From positions 157,789,307-157,853,306 of the forward strand of contig OY992539.1 of NCBI GenBank assembly GCA_963921195.1: DNA of 64,000 nt, written 5' to 3'. Position 1 is the stretch's first letter; each line of letters starts with the position of its first letter. The notes beneath the pieces were generated by a model, which worked only from the letters and a program-made list of their open reading frames with translations, ran no database searches and had not been told where the DNA came from. This document shows, in pieces, positions 46,276-56,581 of the stretch. A program made the position numbers and the translations under genes. Origin of the DNA: Pegoplata infirma (taxonomy: Eukaryota; Arthropoda; Insecta; Diptera; Anthomyiidae).

Positions 46276-47438
46276 CAATCAACTTTTTACAATATAATTG
46301 AGAGTTGGCATAAATAATGTATTAAGTAACATACATTTTGTTGCTTCGCCTAAAAAAGAGTCATGTGTAGTTTTCGAACTTTTTTTTATTGCATCTTTAA
46401 AAACCCATATTGGGCATGAGTTTACTCGCTAAACCGTTTTTTGATATCTTGAGTGGTTCAAATGTAAGTAAAAGTAGCTGTGTTCGTCATACTAAAAAAG
46501 ATCCGAAAAGGAGGATAACATTTTTTGATCAAAGAGTAATAGAATGTGACGAAATTGACCACTATTTAAGTAATACATTGCTTGCAAGTATTTCGAATGA
46601 ATTGTAAAGATTTTTTGGAAAATACTTCCAAAGTTATGCATATTTTCATGCTGTTATCTAAATCCTAAAAGGTGAGTAATCAAGCCTTGTGAAAGCAACT
46701 AAATCATTTGAAGTCACAAAATTTTAGTGTTTAAAGTACATCGATGATGATCATCTTTCATTGATTTCGATTAATGTCAAAGCTCTAAAATAGTTACAAG
46801 AAAAAACGGAAAAGCATCACTTGTTTACGAAATTTGTTGTCCGCTGTTTAATGAAGAGCTCTTAAATAACAAAATTTCAAGGACTTTAAATACGTCGTTT
46901 TAAATAACGTCGCTTTAAACCACGAACACACTTTGTTTTGTATTCGTTCCCCTCGAAAGAAATTTACAGTAAGAATGGTTTTGTAAACAAAAGCAGTTGT
47001 TCAAAAAAACACTTAAAAGAGGAGATATGATTATGTTTTTTGAAAATTTCTGCACCACTAGAAACCCGTTAAGGATTTCATACTTTTTTTGTAGCATGTG
47101 GATATCGTATCGGTACAAGAATTTTTTATTGAACAAACTTTTAAAAAATATTGCGAAGGGACGAAAATAAACGTTTTCTTTGCTCTCCTAAAAACTTACC
47201 CGAAAACACATGACTCCATTTTTAGGAACAGCGGCGATATGAATATATCAAAACTTTCTTAGTCAGAAATATGAATCAATATATCGTCAACTAAAATGCG
47301 AAACAATGTAACAACACTCTTCTTTAAAAACGAGTTATTGATTGATAGTGATGCATTATATCAAAATACATTTCCCCATAAAATTTAAGTTCTCTTCGTT
47401 AAAAAATACAAGTTTTACGAGTAAAATTCAAAAATAGT

Positions 47439-48665
47439 CCCAAGCAGAAATTGACGACGGTTATAAAAAAAAAGCGTTCTGAAAGCACTGTAACAAAAAA
47501 AGAACGTTCTCAAAACGTTATTTTCGAACGCTTTGCGAGCGTTTTCGAAAAGCGTTCTGAAAGCACTGTAACCAAAAAAAAGCATTATCAAAACGCTTTA
47601 TTCGAACGCCTTGAGAGCGTTTTCGAAAAGCGTTTTGAAAGCACTTTATTAACAAAATACATGTTCGTTTCAAAATTAAATGGTTTTAAAACAGTTTTTG
47701 CAAACGTTTTTAATTTTTTTTCGTAGTACATACAAGTATAGTATTTTTTTAGATTATACTCAATTTTAAACAAATTGTTATAAAAACATTTTGTTAAATC
47801 AAATTAAATAATTTTTCCCTACCACCACATTGAAAACGCAAAATTTTGAAAACATAAAACATTTTTTAATTTGTAAATATATTTTAAGTTTTATTATTAT
47901 CATTTATGTAAAAGAGTTATAGCAATAGTTTCGTTATAAAATTTACAAATAATGCATTTAACTTCTACAATATGCACACTGACTTCAATAACATCTTCAC
48001 GTAATTTTTAACGTTATAAAGTCCTATTTATTTTGATGGAATTGGATAGACAAAATAATCGTTTATTTCATTAAAGATGTTGCCTTTTAAATATATATTA
48101 TCACATGTGTGTTTAGATCGATTTGTACTAAAAATTTGGTTTACTATCATAATATTTCCATTACTAGAAGATTACTAGAAGTAGAATTGCGTTATCAGGA
48201 TGGGATGCAGTAATTTTGAAACCATGAATATTAATAAATGAAAACACAACTTTTGTTCCAGTGGATTCCATTACTTTGCCAAGAGAATACTTTTTGTTTT
48301 TAAAGAGAGGATATACCAATGTAGCTTTATTTGGAGAGTTAACGGTATGAAAAACATGAAATTTTCGTTGAATTTCAGCAATAGGATTGTTCCAAGAGTT
48401 AACAATCGCTGGAAAATATCTTTAATTTTTGTATTTAAGCTCCTTATAAGTGCTTTACTTTTGGGTTTTAAAGCGCTTTCATGACTTTTAACAAGACGTT
48501 CTGAAAGCACTTTTTTAAAACGCTTTTAAAACGCTGTAAACCTAGCGTAGATCGATGTTATCATTCGGATCATCTGAAAGCGCTTTCAAGATGGTAAATG
48601 GAACGCTTGTAGAACCGTTTACAACGCTTTCACAGCGCTTTTGCGATTGTATTTTTCTGACTGGG
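47439..48665 (+). mobile_element. 1227-bp element, copy 2
   Basis: Same sequence, length and orientation as copy 1 at 39090-40316, here flanked by GT (47437-47438, 48666-48667). The different flanks on the two copies show independent insertions rather than a segmental duplication. The right flank (48680-48862) is the inverse of a segment at 5700-5860. Confidence 0.85.
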
Positions 48666-49431
48666 GTACTATCATCATGTTTTTTAATTTAAAAAATATT
48701 TTTGGCTCCCCCATTAAATGATCAAAATGTGAATCGCTAGTTATGATGCACTTCATTAACCGAAAATATGTCCAAATCTTCAGAACTATCCGATATAATA
48801 TGATTGACTTATGAACAAAATTAAAAAAAAAAAATTGAACAACGTTTTTCGCTTTCACTGTAATATGGCATTCACACTTGCGACCTTAAACAAGTTGTTC
48901 AACAAAACACCAGTAACAGAATAAAAACGTAATAAACACAGAACAAAGACTTTTTTTAACATCTCACTCTTGAACACTTCAAAACAGCAAGTGAGAATGC
49001 CACATAAAACAGCAAAACGTGTTTTTACGTTGCTTAACAATTTAAGTGATACTATACATATATGTCAATATATTTGTCCATACATTTCCATATATGAGCC
49101 CATTTTTAAAAAATAAGACAACATATATGCTTCCATATACACCACATAAGTTCATATATGAACATACATGTAACAATATATGAGCATATATGTACATATA
49201 TGCACATTTTTCACCGGGCTGTTAAATATTGGTAAAATGGGATTGCGAGACTTTTCTAGTAATTTGACAAGGTTTTTTTTGTGTGTATTTCCGAGAGTTT
49301 CTCGAAAAGGGCATATGATAAATTTTGTTGGGCAACGAATTTGTGTTTGGATGCTCAAACACTTTAGATAATGTCTTCTCTTCTAAAGCTCGCTACAAAA
49401 GTAGAAGCTATTTATAAACCACTAGCTGAAG

Positions 49432-49826
49432 CGACCGGCATTGTCCGGGTTGACTTAGACATGAATTTTATTTATAACTTCACCTCAGCGCAACCTACCG
49501 GGTCCAAATTTAATCAGGAAACTTAGTTTTGTTAAATTTTAGCCAAATTGTACCATAAATAAAAAAAATGGAATTATGACGACAACAGCGCACCCTGTCG
49601 GGTCCAAATTTTATCAGGAAACTTAATTTTGTTTGAAAAATATATTTTGTAAATTTCACTCAAATCTTACCAAATCGTAAATACCAAAAATTTAAATATA
49701 TTAAACGTAAGAAAAACCTCGCGCTAGACTAAACTAATATATTGTCCAAATTTGGTGGCAATCGGTCCAGTGGTTCTTAAGTTTTAGTAACACGTACCAC
49801 GCACAAACGTTTTTATATTAAGAAGA
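49432..49826 (-). mobile_element. Complete short non-autonomous Helitron
   Basis: On the minus strand it starts TCTTCTTAATATAAAAACGT directly after A and ends with the hairpin CCGGACAATGCCGG, a short spacer and CTAG, followed by T. Both the TC...CTAG ends and the A/T target fit Helitrons. Two internal blocks share TCGGGTCCAAATTT..ATCAGGAAACTTA. It ends 55 bp before the splice acceptor of the second VPS13 exon, leaving the polypyrimidine-like tract intact. Confidence 0.8.
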
Positions 49827-49881
49827 TTGAAATTAATACATTTTATGATACTAAGCAAATAAATCTTATTTTATTTTACAG

Positions 49882-50134
49882 AAAAAAATATTTCAACACG
49901 AGAGTTGCAAGTATCAGTACGTTCACTTAACCTCATATTAGTGCGAAATGAATCTGAGTTATCCAAGGCAAACATATCAAATGTAGTCCTTCAAATAAAT
50001 AGAACAAATATAATTCAATCTGTTTGTGGACGTCTAGGTTCTATTTCTCTACATGATTTAACCACATATGGTCATTTATATCAGGAAAAGTTTTCAACGA
50101 CAGGCACAGAAGCTCTTAGTTTTACATATAGAAG
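49882..50134 (+). CDS. Vps13D: VPS13-family exon (probably Vps13D), downstream of the two
   Basis: 253-nt internal exon following the acceptor TTATTTTACAG (AG at 49880-49881) and ending before the donor GTAAGTATATT (GT at 50135-50136). The first two bases AA complete the codon left open at 2818; the last two, AG, leave a phase-2 junction. The translation shows a classic VPS13 strand-and-turn segment: VSVRSLNLILVRNESELSKA, then GRLGSISLHDLTTYGHLYQE, then KFSTTGTEALSFTY. In VPS13 proteins this pattern (shared repeated unit ending G-L-G-S-x-x-L-x-D-L) builds part of the hydrophobic lipid groove. The frame is open, with no signs of decay. Confidence 0.85.
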
Positions 50135-50464
50135 GTAAGTATATTTTTGAAAAGCATACCGCTTAAAAAGTTATTAGATCCGAGATTAGAATTGTTAACC
50201 AATAAAGAATAATTCGATTAATCGATCAAACAAAACGAAACTCTTGTTAAAATAATTTTAAAATTAAAATTTTCGAAAAATGAATAAACACGATTAATCA
50301 ATAAAATTTTTTGTAAATAATTTTTTGATTTAAAAAGAAATAAAATTAAAACTATTAATTTGATGTCTTCTAATGAATGTTTAATGAGGTTACGGATAAT
50401 GTAGGTAGGGGTGGTGCAGTTTTTGGCTTTTGGGCAAGAAAGGGCCAGAAATTTATAAAACCTA

Positions 50465-50690
50465 CTAGATGTTTTGCACTCGTCGTTGCCCGGGTTGAAA
50501 AAAATATTATATAATGAATGACAGTTTTTAATGCCCGAAAGTTTTATCCTCGGTTAGCACTACATCTGGTGAAAATTTCAATACAGATATAGCTTTCACT
50601 ACAGTTCAATTTTGGTCTCATGCGCTATATATAGTTCCTCCATTGGTTAGCACTATACGTGGTGAAAATTGCAATTAATTTAACTCACAA
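50465..50690 (-). mobile_element. Helitron-like 3' end fragment
   Basis: The minus strand ends with hairpin-like CCCGGGCAACGACGAGTG, a spacer, and CTAG followed by T, matching the family end at 27068 (the TATAATATTTTTTTCAACCC block is shared). Upstream units carry TTTTCACCACGTATAGTGCT. The 5' part is missing, apparently cut by the MITE at 50694. Confidence 0.65.
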
Positions 50691-50693
50691 TCA

Positions 50694-51141
50694 GAGTCCC
50701 CGCAGAACAATGTCGGTGACGTGTTTTTCATACAAATTTGGCAAGAAAAAACGCTCGACCGAAAACCGCTTGAATAAAATCAATTTTATTTTTGTGTCGG
50801 TTTCTCTCTCTCTTTTAATTTTTGATATGAAAATGTTACCACATTTTTATAAATATTTCGATTATTTTTGATAAAGTAAACAAAAAAATGTGATCTCTAA
50901 AAAAAAATATATAAAATTCTAAAAAAAAAACACAAAAAACGAATCAATATGAAAAAAATATATTGATATTAAAACAAAATAATAAAATTAAATAAAAATG
51001 TTTAGAAAAAGTGAAAAAATAAGGTGAATATTTGACTGAATGAAACGTTTGACTGAATTTTCCGCTGCCGCCTTTGTTTTGCGCCTATACTCTCCCAAGA
51101 CTGAAACCGTCAACCGCTCCGACATTGTTGTGCGGGGACTC
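50694..51141. mobile_element. 448-bp MITE with GAGTCCCCGCA ends
   Basis: GAGTCCCCGCAGAACAATGT and ACATTGTTGTGCGGGGACTC are inverted ends over about 23 bp with one mismatch, and TCA flanks both sides (50691-50693, 51142-51144). No coding potential beyond chance frames. Confidence 0.75.
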
Positions 51142-51302
51142 TCAGCCGTTTTTTCGTGACTGGAGAACTGGCGGAAATAACTTCCAATTTAAAACAAAGT
51201 TGGTGCCATTTTATGCTTTTTTCGATAACGCTGAAATTTAACAGTAGTTCAAATCTCAAAACAATTGTTTCAGCCGTTTCTGAGTGACTCCAAATAAGGC
51301 AT

Positions 51303-52122
51303 TGTTACAGTGGATACTAAGGTGGGTTTCCCTTGTCGGTACTAAGAGCCTCGTGCAGATGATTTTCGGAGTGGGTATGAAAACGCCTTCAGGGGTTTTA
51401 ATCAATCCAGTAGAGATGTGGTGTCACCAATGTATTTGCCGGTATCTTTACGAGCCACCCTAATGTGGTTTTTTACCTTCTATGGCTTGTGGGTTTATTG
51501 TATTTTTATGGTTAAGTAAAACACTTTAACTTGTAGTTTTAAGTATGCCTCACTCGGGGCCAATATTTATTATACAAAATATATAAAAAAAGTTTTATTT
51601 AATTCAATCTAATTTGGCTTTTATTAAGAGCGTGTGTATGCTAGCCGGTAAAAAACTAATAAGAATAAAAACGAATGATCGCTTTCTTTATATATGTTTG
51701 TGTGTGTAAGCCACAGTACATGAGTAGTAGGTTCACAGAGGTGCATTTGATGTGTGTAAGTATTAGTGACAGCACACGGTGTAACTTTTGACGTTTCATA
51801 CAAAACGTAAACAAACAACATAAATACATACACAAAAGCTCACACGTACAGGCACACTTACACTAGGCAGCGATGATAATTCTGTACTAAAAACCATACC
51901 ACCATATTGGAAAGTACGCAATTAGCATCAGTGTTTGCATACTAGTCTGTACTGTGGTGTAAGCATATGTTACATTCTAACGAGTAGTTGCATTTGCTTT
52001 CACACACAACAGCGATGCCACTTTTATGCAAGTGGGGGGTACATACACTAGGCAACATACGCAGCAACACATGTCGTACGACACCCACCATACATGATAC
52101 GCTGCGGATTCTAGCGTAAACA
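51303..52122 (-). repeat. BEL/Pao 3' LTR (820 bp)
   Basis: Begins on the + strand TGTTACAGTGGATACTAAGG and ends CTAGCGTAAACA. It matches the 5' LTR except for a block of about 254 bp (roughly 51710-51963, with CCACAGTACATGAGTAGTAG) that the other LTR lacks. Confidence 0.88.
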
Positions 52123-52353
52123 TACCGCCACCCTTGCACAAACTGTGCAACAACTACAAACTAAATACTACAAAATTCAATAAAAGAAAATTAACAATGG
52201 TGAGATCAATTCATTTTAACCACTAAATAACAATGATGAAAATACTGGTTTAAAAACTTATAGAATTAAAGATAAATTAAAGGAATTCATTACAAGATCT
52301 TACTCTAAACCAATTATTGGTTATCTTCTCTGCCAACGGACCACGCACTGCTT

Positions 52354-53124
52354 TCAATTCTGCTCATATTCACAATAATCTGGGTCATGGTTCTCGGTTC
52401 CTTCGCCGAAGTAAGCGTCCCCAAATAGCGTTTTTTGCACGTAGATTTTGCCGGGTATGCCATCGGCCGGACCAACTAGTATTTTAGGCATCACATCAGC
52501 GCCAAGTACGATATAGTATGGCTCAAGGGTGAACCACAACAAGTCGGCATGAACGACACTTTTTCCACGGCGACGTACCCAATCGTTTTCAATTTCACCT
52601 GGAGGGGAAACACGAGCGCCGAATTCTTCGACTACACATTCAATTCTGATTCTTTTGGAGTCGTAGCGTCGGTGAGCAATGGTGATGTAAGTGCGGCCTC
52701 GACTTATGGTGCAACCCAGTTTAATTGCTTTTAACGCGCATATGGAGGATCTAGCTGCATTAGGATCTATGAGCATCCGAATTAAATCACCTTTTTGGGA
52801 CTCGCGGTGAGGGGAAACACGGCCGTCAGCAGTCATGGGGAACCATAAGTTTCCTCGAGCCACTGGATGCAACAAAGAGTTATGTTTTTCATGACAGCGC
52901 TTACATCTATCAATGCTGGTGCAATCACGGACCAAATGGGTCTGAGCAAGACAGCTTGTACATATACCATGTTCGGCCACCACCTGTTGCTTTCGTACCA
53001 AGTCCATTACCTGGAACCGGGTACATTTTCTGAGTGCATGAAGGCGGTTGCAAATAGGGCACCCGTAGTTTGTATTAAACCATCTTTGACTGGCCATGGT
53101 AAGCTGTGAATAAAAAAGATGCAT
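52354..53124 (-). CDS. BEL third ORF: zinc-knuckle and protease-like protein
   Basis: 257 codons from 53124, or 248 from a better-placed Met at 53097 (MASQRWFNTNYG). N-terminal Cys/His knuckles CPICNRLHALRKC, CTSCLAQTHLVRDC and CKRCHEKHNSLLH match the end of BEL Gag. A retropepsin-like fold follows: the position of the D-S/T-G triad reads LIDPNAARSS, and later strands include LEPYYIVLGADVMPKI, a hallmark of BEL protease regions. The tail is acidic. The active-site triad is altered, so catalysis is unlikely. It lies after integrase, where env-like genes sit in some elements. The sequence before the Met (TTTTTTATTCACAG) looks like a splice acceptor, suggesting a spliced message. Unlike Pol, it is fully open. 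Confidence 0.75.
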   Translation of the reverse strand: MHLFYSQLTMASQRWFNTNYGCPICNRLHALRKCTRFQVMDLVRKQQVVAEHGICTSCLAQTHLVRDCTSIDRCKRCHEKHNSLLHPVARGNLWFPMTADGRVSPHRESQKGDLIRMLIDPNAARSSICALKAIKLGCTISRGRTYITIAHRRYDSKRIRIECVVEEFGARVSPPGEIENDWVRRRGKSVVHADLLWFTLEPYYIVLGADVMPKILVGPADGIPGKIYVQKTLFGDAYFGEGTENHDPDYCEYEQN

Positions 53125-53193
53125 TAATTATGTACAGAAATGAGCAGAAAAGCGAATTAAAGAATGGCGCGTGGGACGACAGATTTATTTTCT

Positions 53194-54266
53194 TTATTCT
53201 GAGTGTCGTGGCAGCAGAACCAGCTTATGGACTGGTCGTGTTATAACTCCATTTTGCGTTTTAAGGTCAACTACACGCACCCTATTGTCCGAGCCATTAG
53301 AAGTTTTTATAACTCGGCCTAACCGCCATTCAGTAGGGCAAAGAGGCTCATTTCTTAGAACCACGAGATCATTTTCTTGCAGGTCGGCTTGAGGGGACTT
53401 CCATTTGTTGCGTTTGTGCAACTCTTTTAGATATTCCTCCTTCCATCGGCGACATACTTCATGTTGCATTGCCTTGACTTTTCGCCACCGGTTTGTCAGA
53501 CTAACTGCCGAATTAAATACTTCAGGTTCCGCTGGAGTAAGTATAGCCGAACCAATCAAAAAATGACCTGGTGTAAGAACAGACAACTCATCGGGACTTT
53601 CAGACCAAGTGGTCGGGAATTGAGACATGCTTCTATCGAAGCCAGTAGAGTGGAGAGCTCTTCGAACGTATATTTAAGCTGACCGGCCATTTTTTTGAAA
53701 TGCATCTTAAAACTCTTTACGCCTGCCTCCCACAGACCACCCATGTGTGGAGCTGCGGCAGGGATAAAGTGCCACGATAAACGTTGATGGCCGTACTTCA
53801 CTATTGCGTCGTTGCTAACGTCTTTAACACATTTTTCAAAATTTCTATTAATCTCTTTCGCAGCACCCACAAAATTTCGACCATTATCCGAGTAAATGCA
53901 ACTCGGGCAGCCACGACGAGCCACAAAACGATCTAAGGCCGCTAGAAAAGCTGGAGTGGACAAATCACTTACGGCTTCGAGGTGGATCGCCTTCGTCGAA
54001 AAACAGACAAATAGACACACGTATCCTTTGGTAATCTTACAAAAGCGACCGGTAAAGCTTTTTACGTCGAACGGGCCAGCAAAATGTACGCCAGTATTAG
54101 CAAAGGGCCGACTTATTGTCGTCCGCTGTTCGGGCAGTGCGGCCATGACCTGACCTTGGCGTTTTTTCTGATACAAAACGCACTCTTTGCAACTATTTAT
54201 GCACTTCTTAATTAAAGTCTTTGCCTTTATTATCCAGCACTCATGCCGAATAACGCAAACCTCCAT
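53194..54266 (-). pseudogene. BEL integrase and C-terminal domain, frameshifted
   Basis: The first frame (54266-53556) has a zinc-binding end (RHECW...CINSCKECVLY) and the integrase core: GVHFAGPF where the first catalytic Asp is expected but His is found, then IYSDNGRNFVGA and GLWEAGVKSF with the second Asp and the Glu. A frameshift near 53590 moves the rest to another frame: ESPDELSVLTPGHFLIG, LTNRWRKVKAM and a basic C-terminal domain (LQENDLVVLRNE, WRLGRVIKT) of the type that follows BEL integrases. It ends at 53194. With the His substitution and the frameshift, the enzyme should be dead. Confidence 0.8.
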
Positions 54267-55640
54267 GGTGTACCATTTTATGGATGAAATCTACGTAGAG
54301 ACTAGAAAATCTACTACCATAGGCCAATATAATCGGGTGCCTCTCATTATAAGGTAAACTCCAGGTGGCGCTAAGCCGCCCATTGGCGCGAATGATCTGA
54401 TTTTCATCTAAAAAGGGCATAAGCGTTAAGAGGGGACTACTGGTATCAAGTTTTTTCCGTTGTACTAAGCAGCTGTAATCCTTAGGGAAATAGATTTGTT
54501 GGGATAACATAAACAAGCGATTTCTAGCGAAGTTCAACTCAACCGCGGATAGCCTTATCGTTTTATGCCTAGACCTTTCTTTCCGAGCACCGTTAATGAA
54601 CCTGAACACGTAAGCAATGACGCCCTAGGCAGACTGGAAAACCTATCAAGTAAGTCTTCTCTATCAGCTGATCTAGCAACATGAACCTGAACATTTTTCA
54701 TCTCTTCGGTTGTTTCAAAATCAGAGGGATATGAGGGCCAAGAAGCTTTCGGTGCCTTGAGCCAGTATGGACCGTGCCACCATAAACTACAAGATTTTAA
54801 TACCGATGGGATCAGCCCCCGGGTTGCTAGATCGGCGGGGTTATCTTGAGATACTACATGGGCCCAAATTTTATTACCGACTTTTCCCAAAATAGTGGCA
54901 ACTCTGTTGGCCACAAACGTTTTCCAATTACATGGAGGCTTTTTTAGCCATGCTAAAACTATTGTGGAATCGGACCAAAGATACAGTGAATAAGTTTCCA
55001 ATTTTAATTGGGGCATAACACTGTCCACCAATTTTGCCAATAGCACGGCACCACACAACTCTAACCGAGGTATAGATGGTTTTTTAATAGGGGCTACCTT
55101 TGACTTAGAAATCAAAAGACTTACAAAAACTTTTTCCCCTTCACAAACTCTGACATACAAAGTCGCCGCATAAGCCACCTCAGACGAATCGCAAAATCCA
55201 TGGAATTCGATTTTAGCTGTTGGGGAATAATAGATCCACCGAGGAACCGTAATTGTATCAACATCATTATACTGCGAGATAAAAGTCTGCCAATTCTGAA
55301 GAGTCACTGGCAAAATTTTGTCATCCCAATCATCTTATCGAGCCACATTTGCTGCATTAAGATTTTCACTGTAATGATGACCGGGACCAACCAACCGGCC
55401 GGATCAAAGAGCCTTGCAATTACAGAAAGAACCTCCCTTTTTGTGTATGAAGATTTAAGTGGTATTTTCTCTGTTGTAAAATAGAAGTAGTCAGCTGACG
55501 CGTTCCACCGAACTCCCAAAGTCTTCGCATTACTATCATCATCGGAACACAAAAAATTCTCATTCAAAAGATGACTTGAGGGCAAATCGCACAAAATTTG
55601 TTTGGAATGACCAGTATACCGAAATCACTCCCAACATAAT
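54241..55640 (-). pseudogene. BEL reverse transcriptase end, RNase H and connection
   Basis: Three overlapping frames with frameshifts near 55310, 54600 and 54250. From the right: the end of reverse transcriptase (SKQILCDLPSSHLLNE, KTLGVRWNASADYF), YTKREVLSVIARLFDPAGWL, then RNase H with FHGFCDSSEVAYAATLYV, PRLELCGAVLLAKL, LYLWSDSTIVLAWL and DNPADLATRGL supplying all expected acidic residues. The last frame is the linker to integrase (NGRLSATWSLPYNERHPIIL, HHGGLRYSA). The catalytic palm of reverse transcriptase is missing, lost at the junction with the insertion near 55640. Confidence 0.8.
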
Positions 55641-55689
55641 AAAAATTTGTGTATCGACTAAGGGGTCTTTCCTACGTCGCGTGAACTTC

Positions 55690-56581
55690 TGACTTTGGTC
55701 ATATACTAAGATAGTATATGTCATATACTAAGATAGTATATGACCAATATATGGAAATAAATGTCATATATGGGAGCATATATGAACATACACAAGTAAT
55801 GTAATATTCCATATATGTAAATGTATGCAACTATGTGTGGATAGGTACATGTCACACACCTTCATATATGCAATCCATCTGCATAGCATACATGTCTTAA
55901 AAACATTTTTTTTTTAAAGGTTGGGTTCGGCAGAACTTTGCAAAATTGGACGAAGTTCATGTATGGGTTCAGTCTGAAAAAGTCTTTCGGTCGGACAATA
56001 TTGATCATACATCATCAAAATTGATTATAATTTTTGTATTCTATAGGCGAATACGAACGGCACTAACTTAACCAAATTTAGAAGAAAATTCGAACACTCT
56101 GACGGTATTACTGTCAAAGCTGCGAAGGATTTCATTACTTAATTAGATTTGGTGTTCTGAATTAAACTTTAATGATTGCGTTCCCCAATCACAATTTATC
56201 GAATGACTTGATTTTAAAATATAGAATGCATTCGATTTCTTTTCCATTCGACTTTGAAATTGAATGCGTAGTGTTTATAAATTCGATTTTTAAGTCTCAT
56301 GAATAATAAACGAATACATTCAATTTTTAAAATTCTCATGAAAAAACAGTGTCATAAATTAATACAAATTATTTATATTTGAAAAAATTTCAATTAATAG
56401 CTATTATATAGACGTTTTATGGAAAAAAATACAAAAAAAATTTTACATACAAATTCATGTATGACAATGTATGATCATTAATGTACATGTACCCTCAAAT
56501 TACGGATATGCACTTGTATGGACATCCATATATGCATCATATATGAACATACATGGTCATTTTCACCCGGGTACCCAAAAA
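55690..56581 (-). mobile_element. CATATATG-family element inserted in BEL, one end lost
   Basis: The right end reads TGGTCATTTTCACCCGGG followed by TA, the inverse of CCCGGGTGAAAATGACCA, akin to the ends of the element at 43640-49218. CATATATG-like arrays lie at both sides (55745-55880, 56450-56565). The left terminus is not found; instead a 22-bp tandem pair (CATATACTAAGATAGTATAT) sits at 55699-55742, and BEL coding sequence is missing. A deletion after insertion would explain both. Confidence 0.55.

Larger units (their letters stand above)
43640..49218. mobile_element. 5.6-kb element with CCCGGTGAAAAATG ends
   Basis: Ends CCCGGTGAAAAATGTGCATA and TATGCACATTTTTCACCGGG are perfect inverted repeats, continuing into CATATATG-rich subterminal arrays (43655-43735 and 49046-49205). 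CT flanks both sides. The flanks rejoin into a sequence like 8640-8720 (AAGGAAAACTGTCAAATATT there), which gives an empty-site comparison. The interior holds a hairpin element, smaller inverted-end elements and the second 1227-bp copy. No transposase was recognised; short frames at 45360 and 46410 have no family resemblance I can name. Confidence 0.7.
2819..49881 (+). other. Giant intron of the VPS13 gene (about 47 kb)
   Basis: Inferred from the donor GTAAGTG at 2819 and the acceptor TTATTTTACAG ending at 49881. The donor leaves one coding base (G) and the acceptor supplies two (AA) before an open VPS13-like frame, so phases agree without adjustment. No other VPS13-like coding segment was seen between them. 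The intron is filled with nested transposable elements listed separately. Stretch 2821-3207 holds nothing I recognise. Confidence 0.75.
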
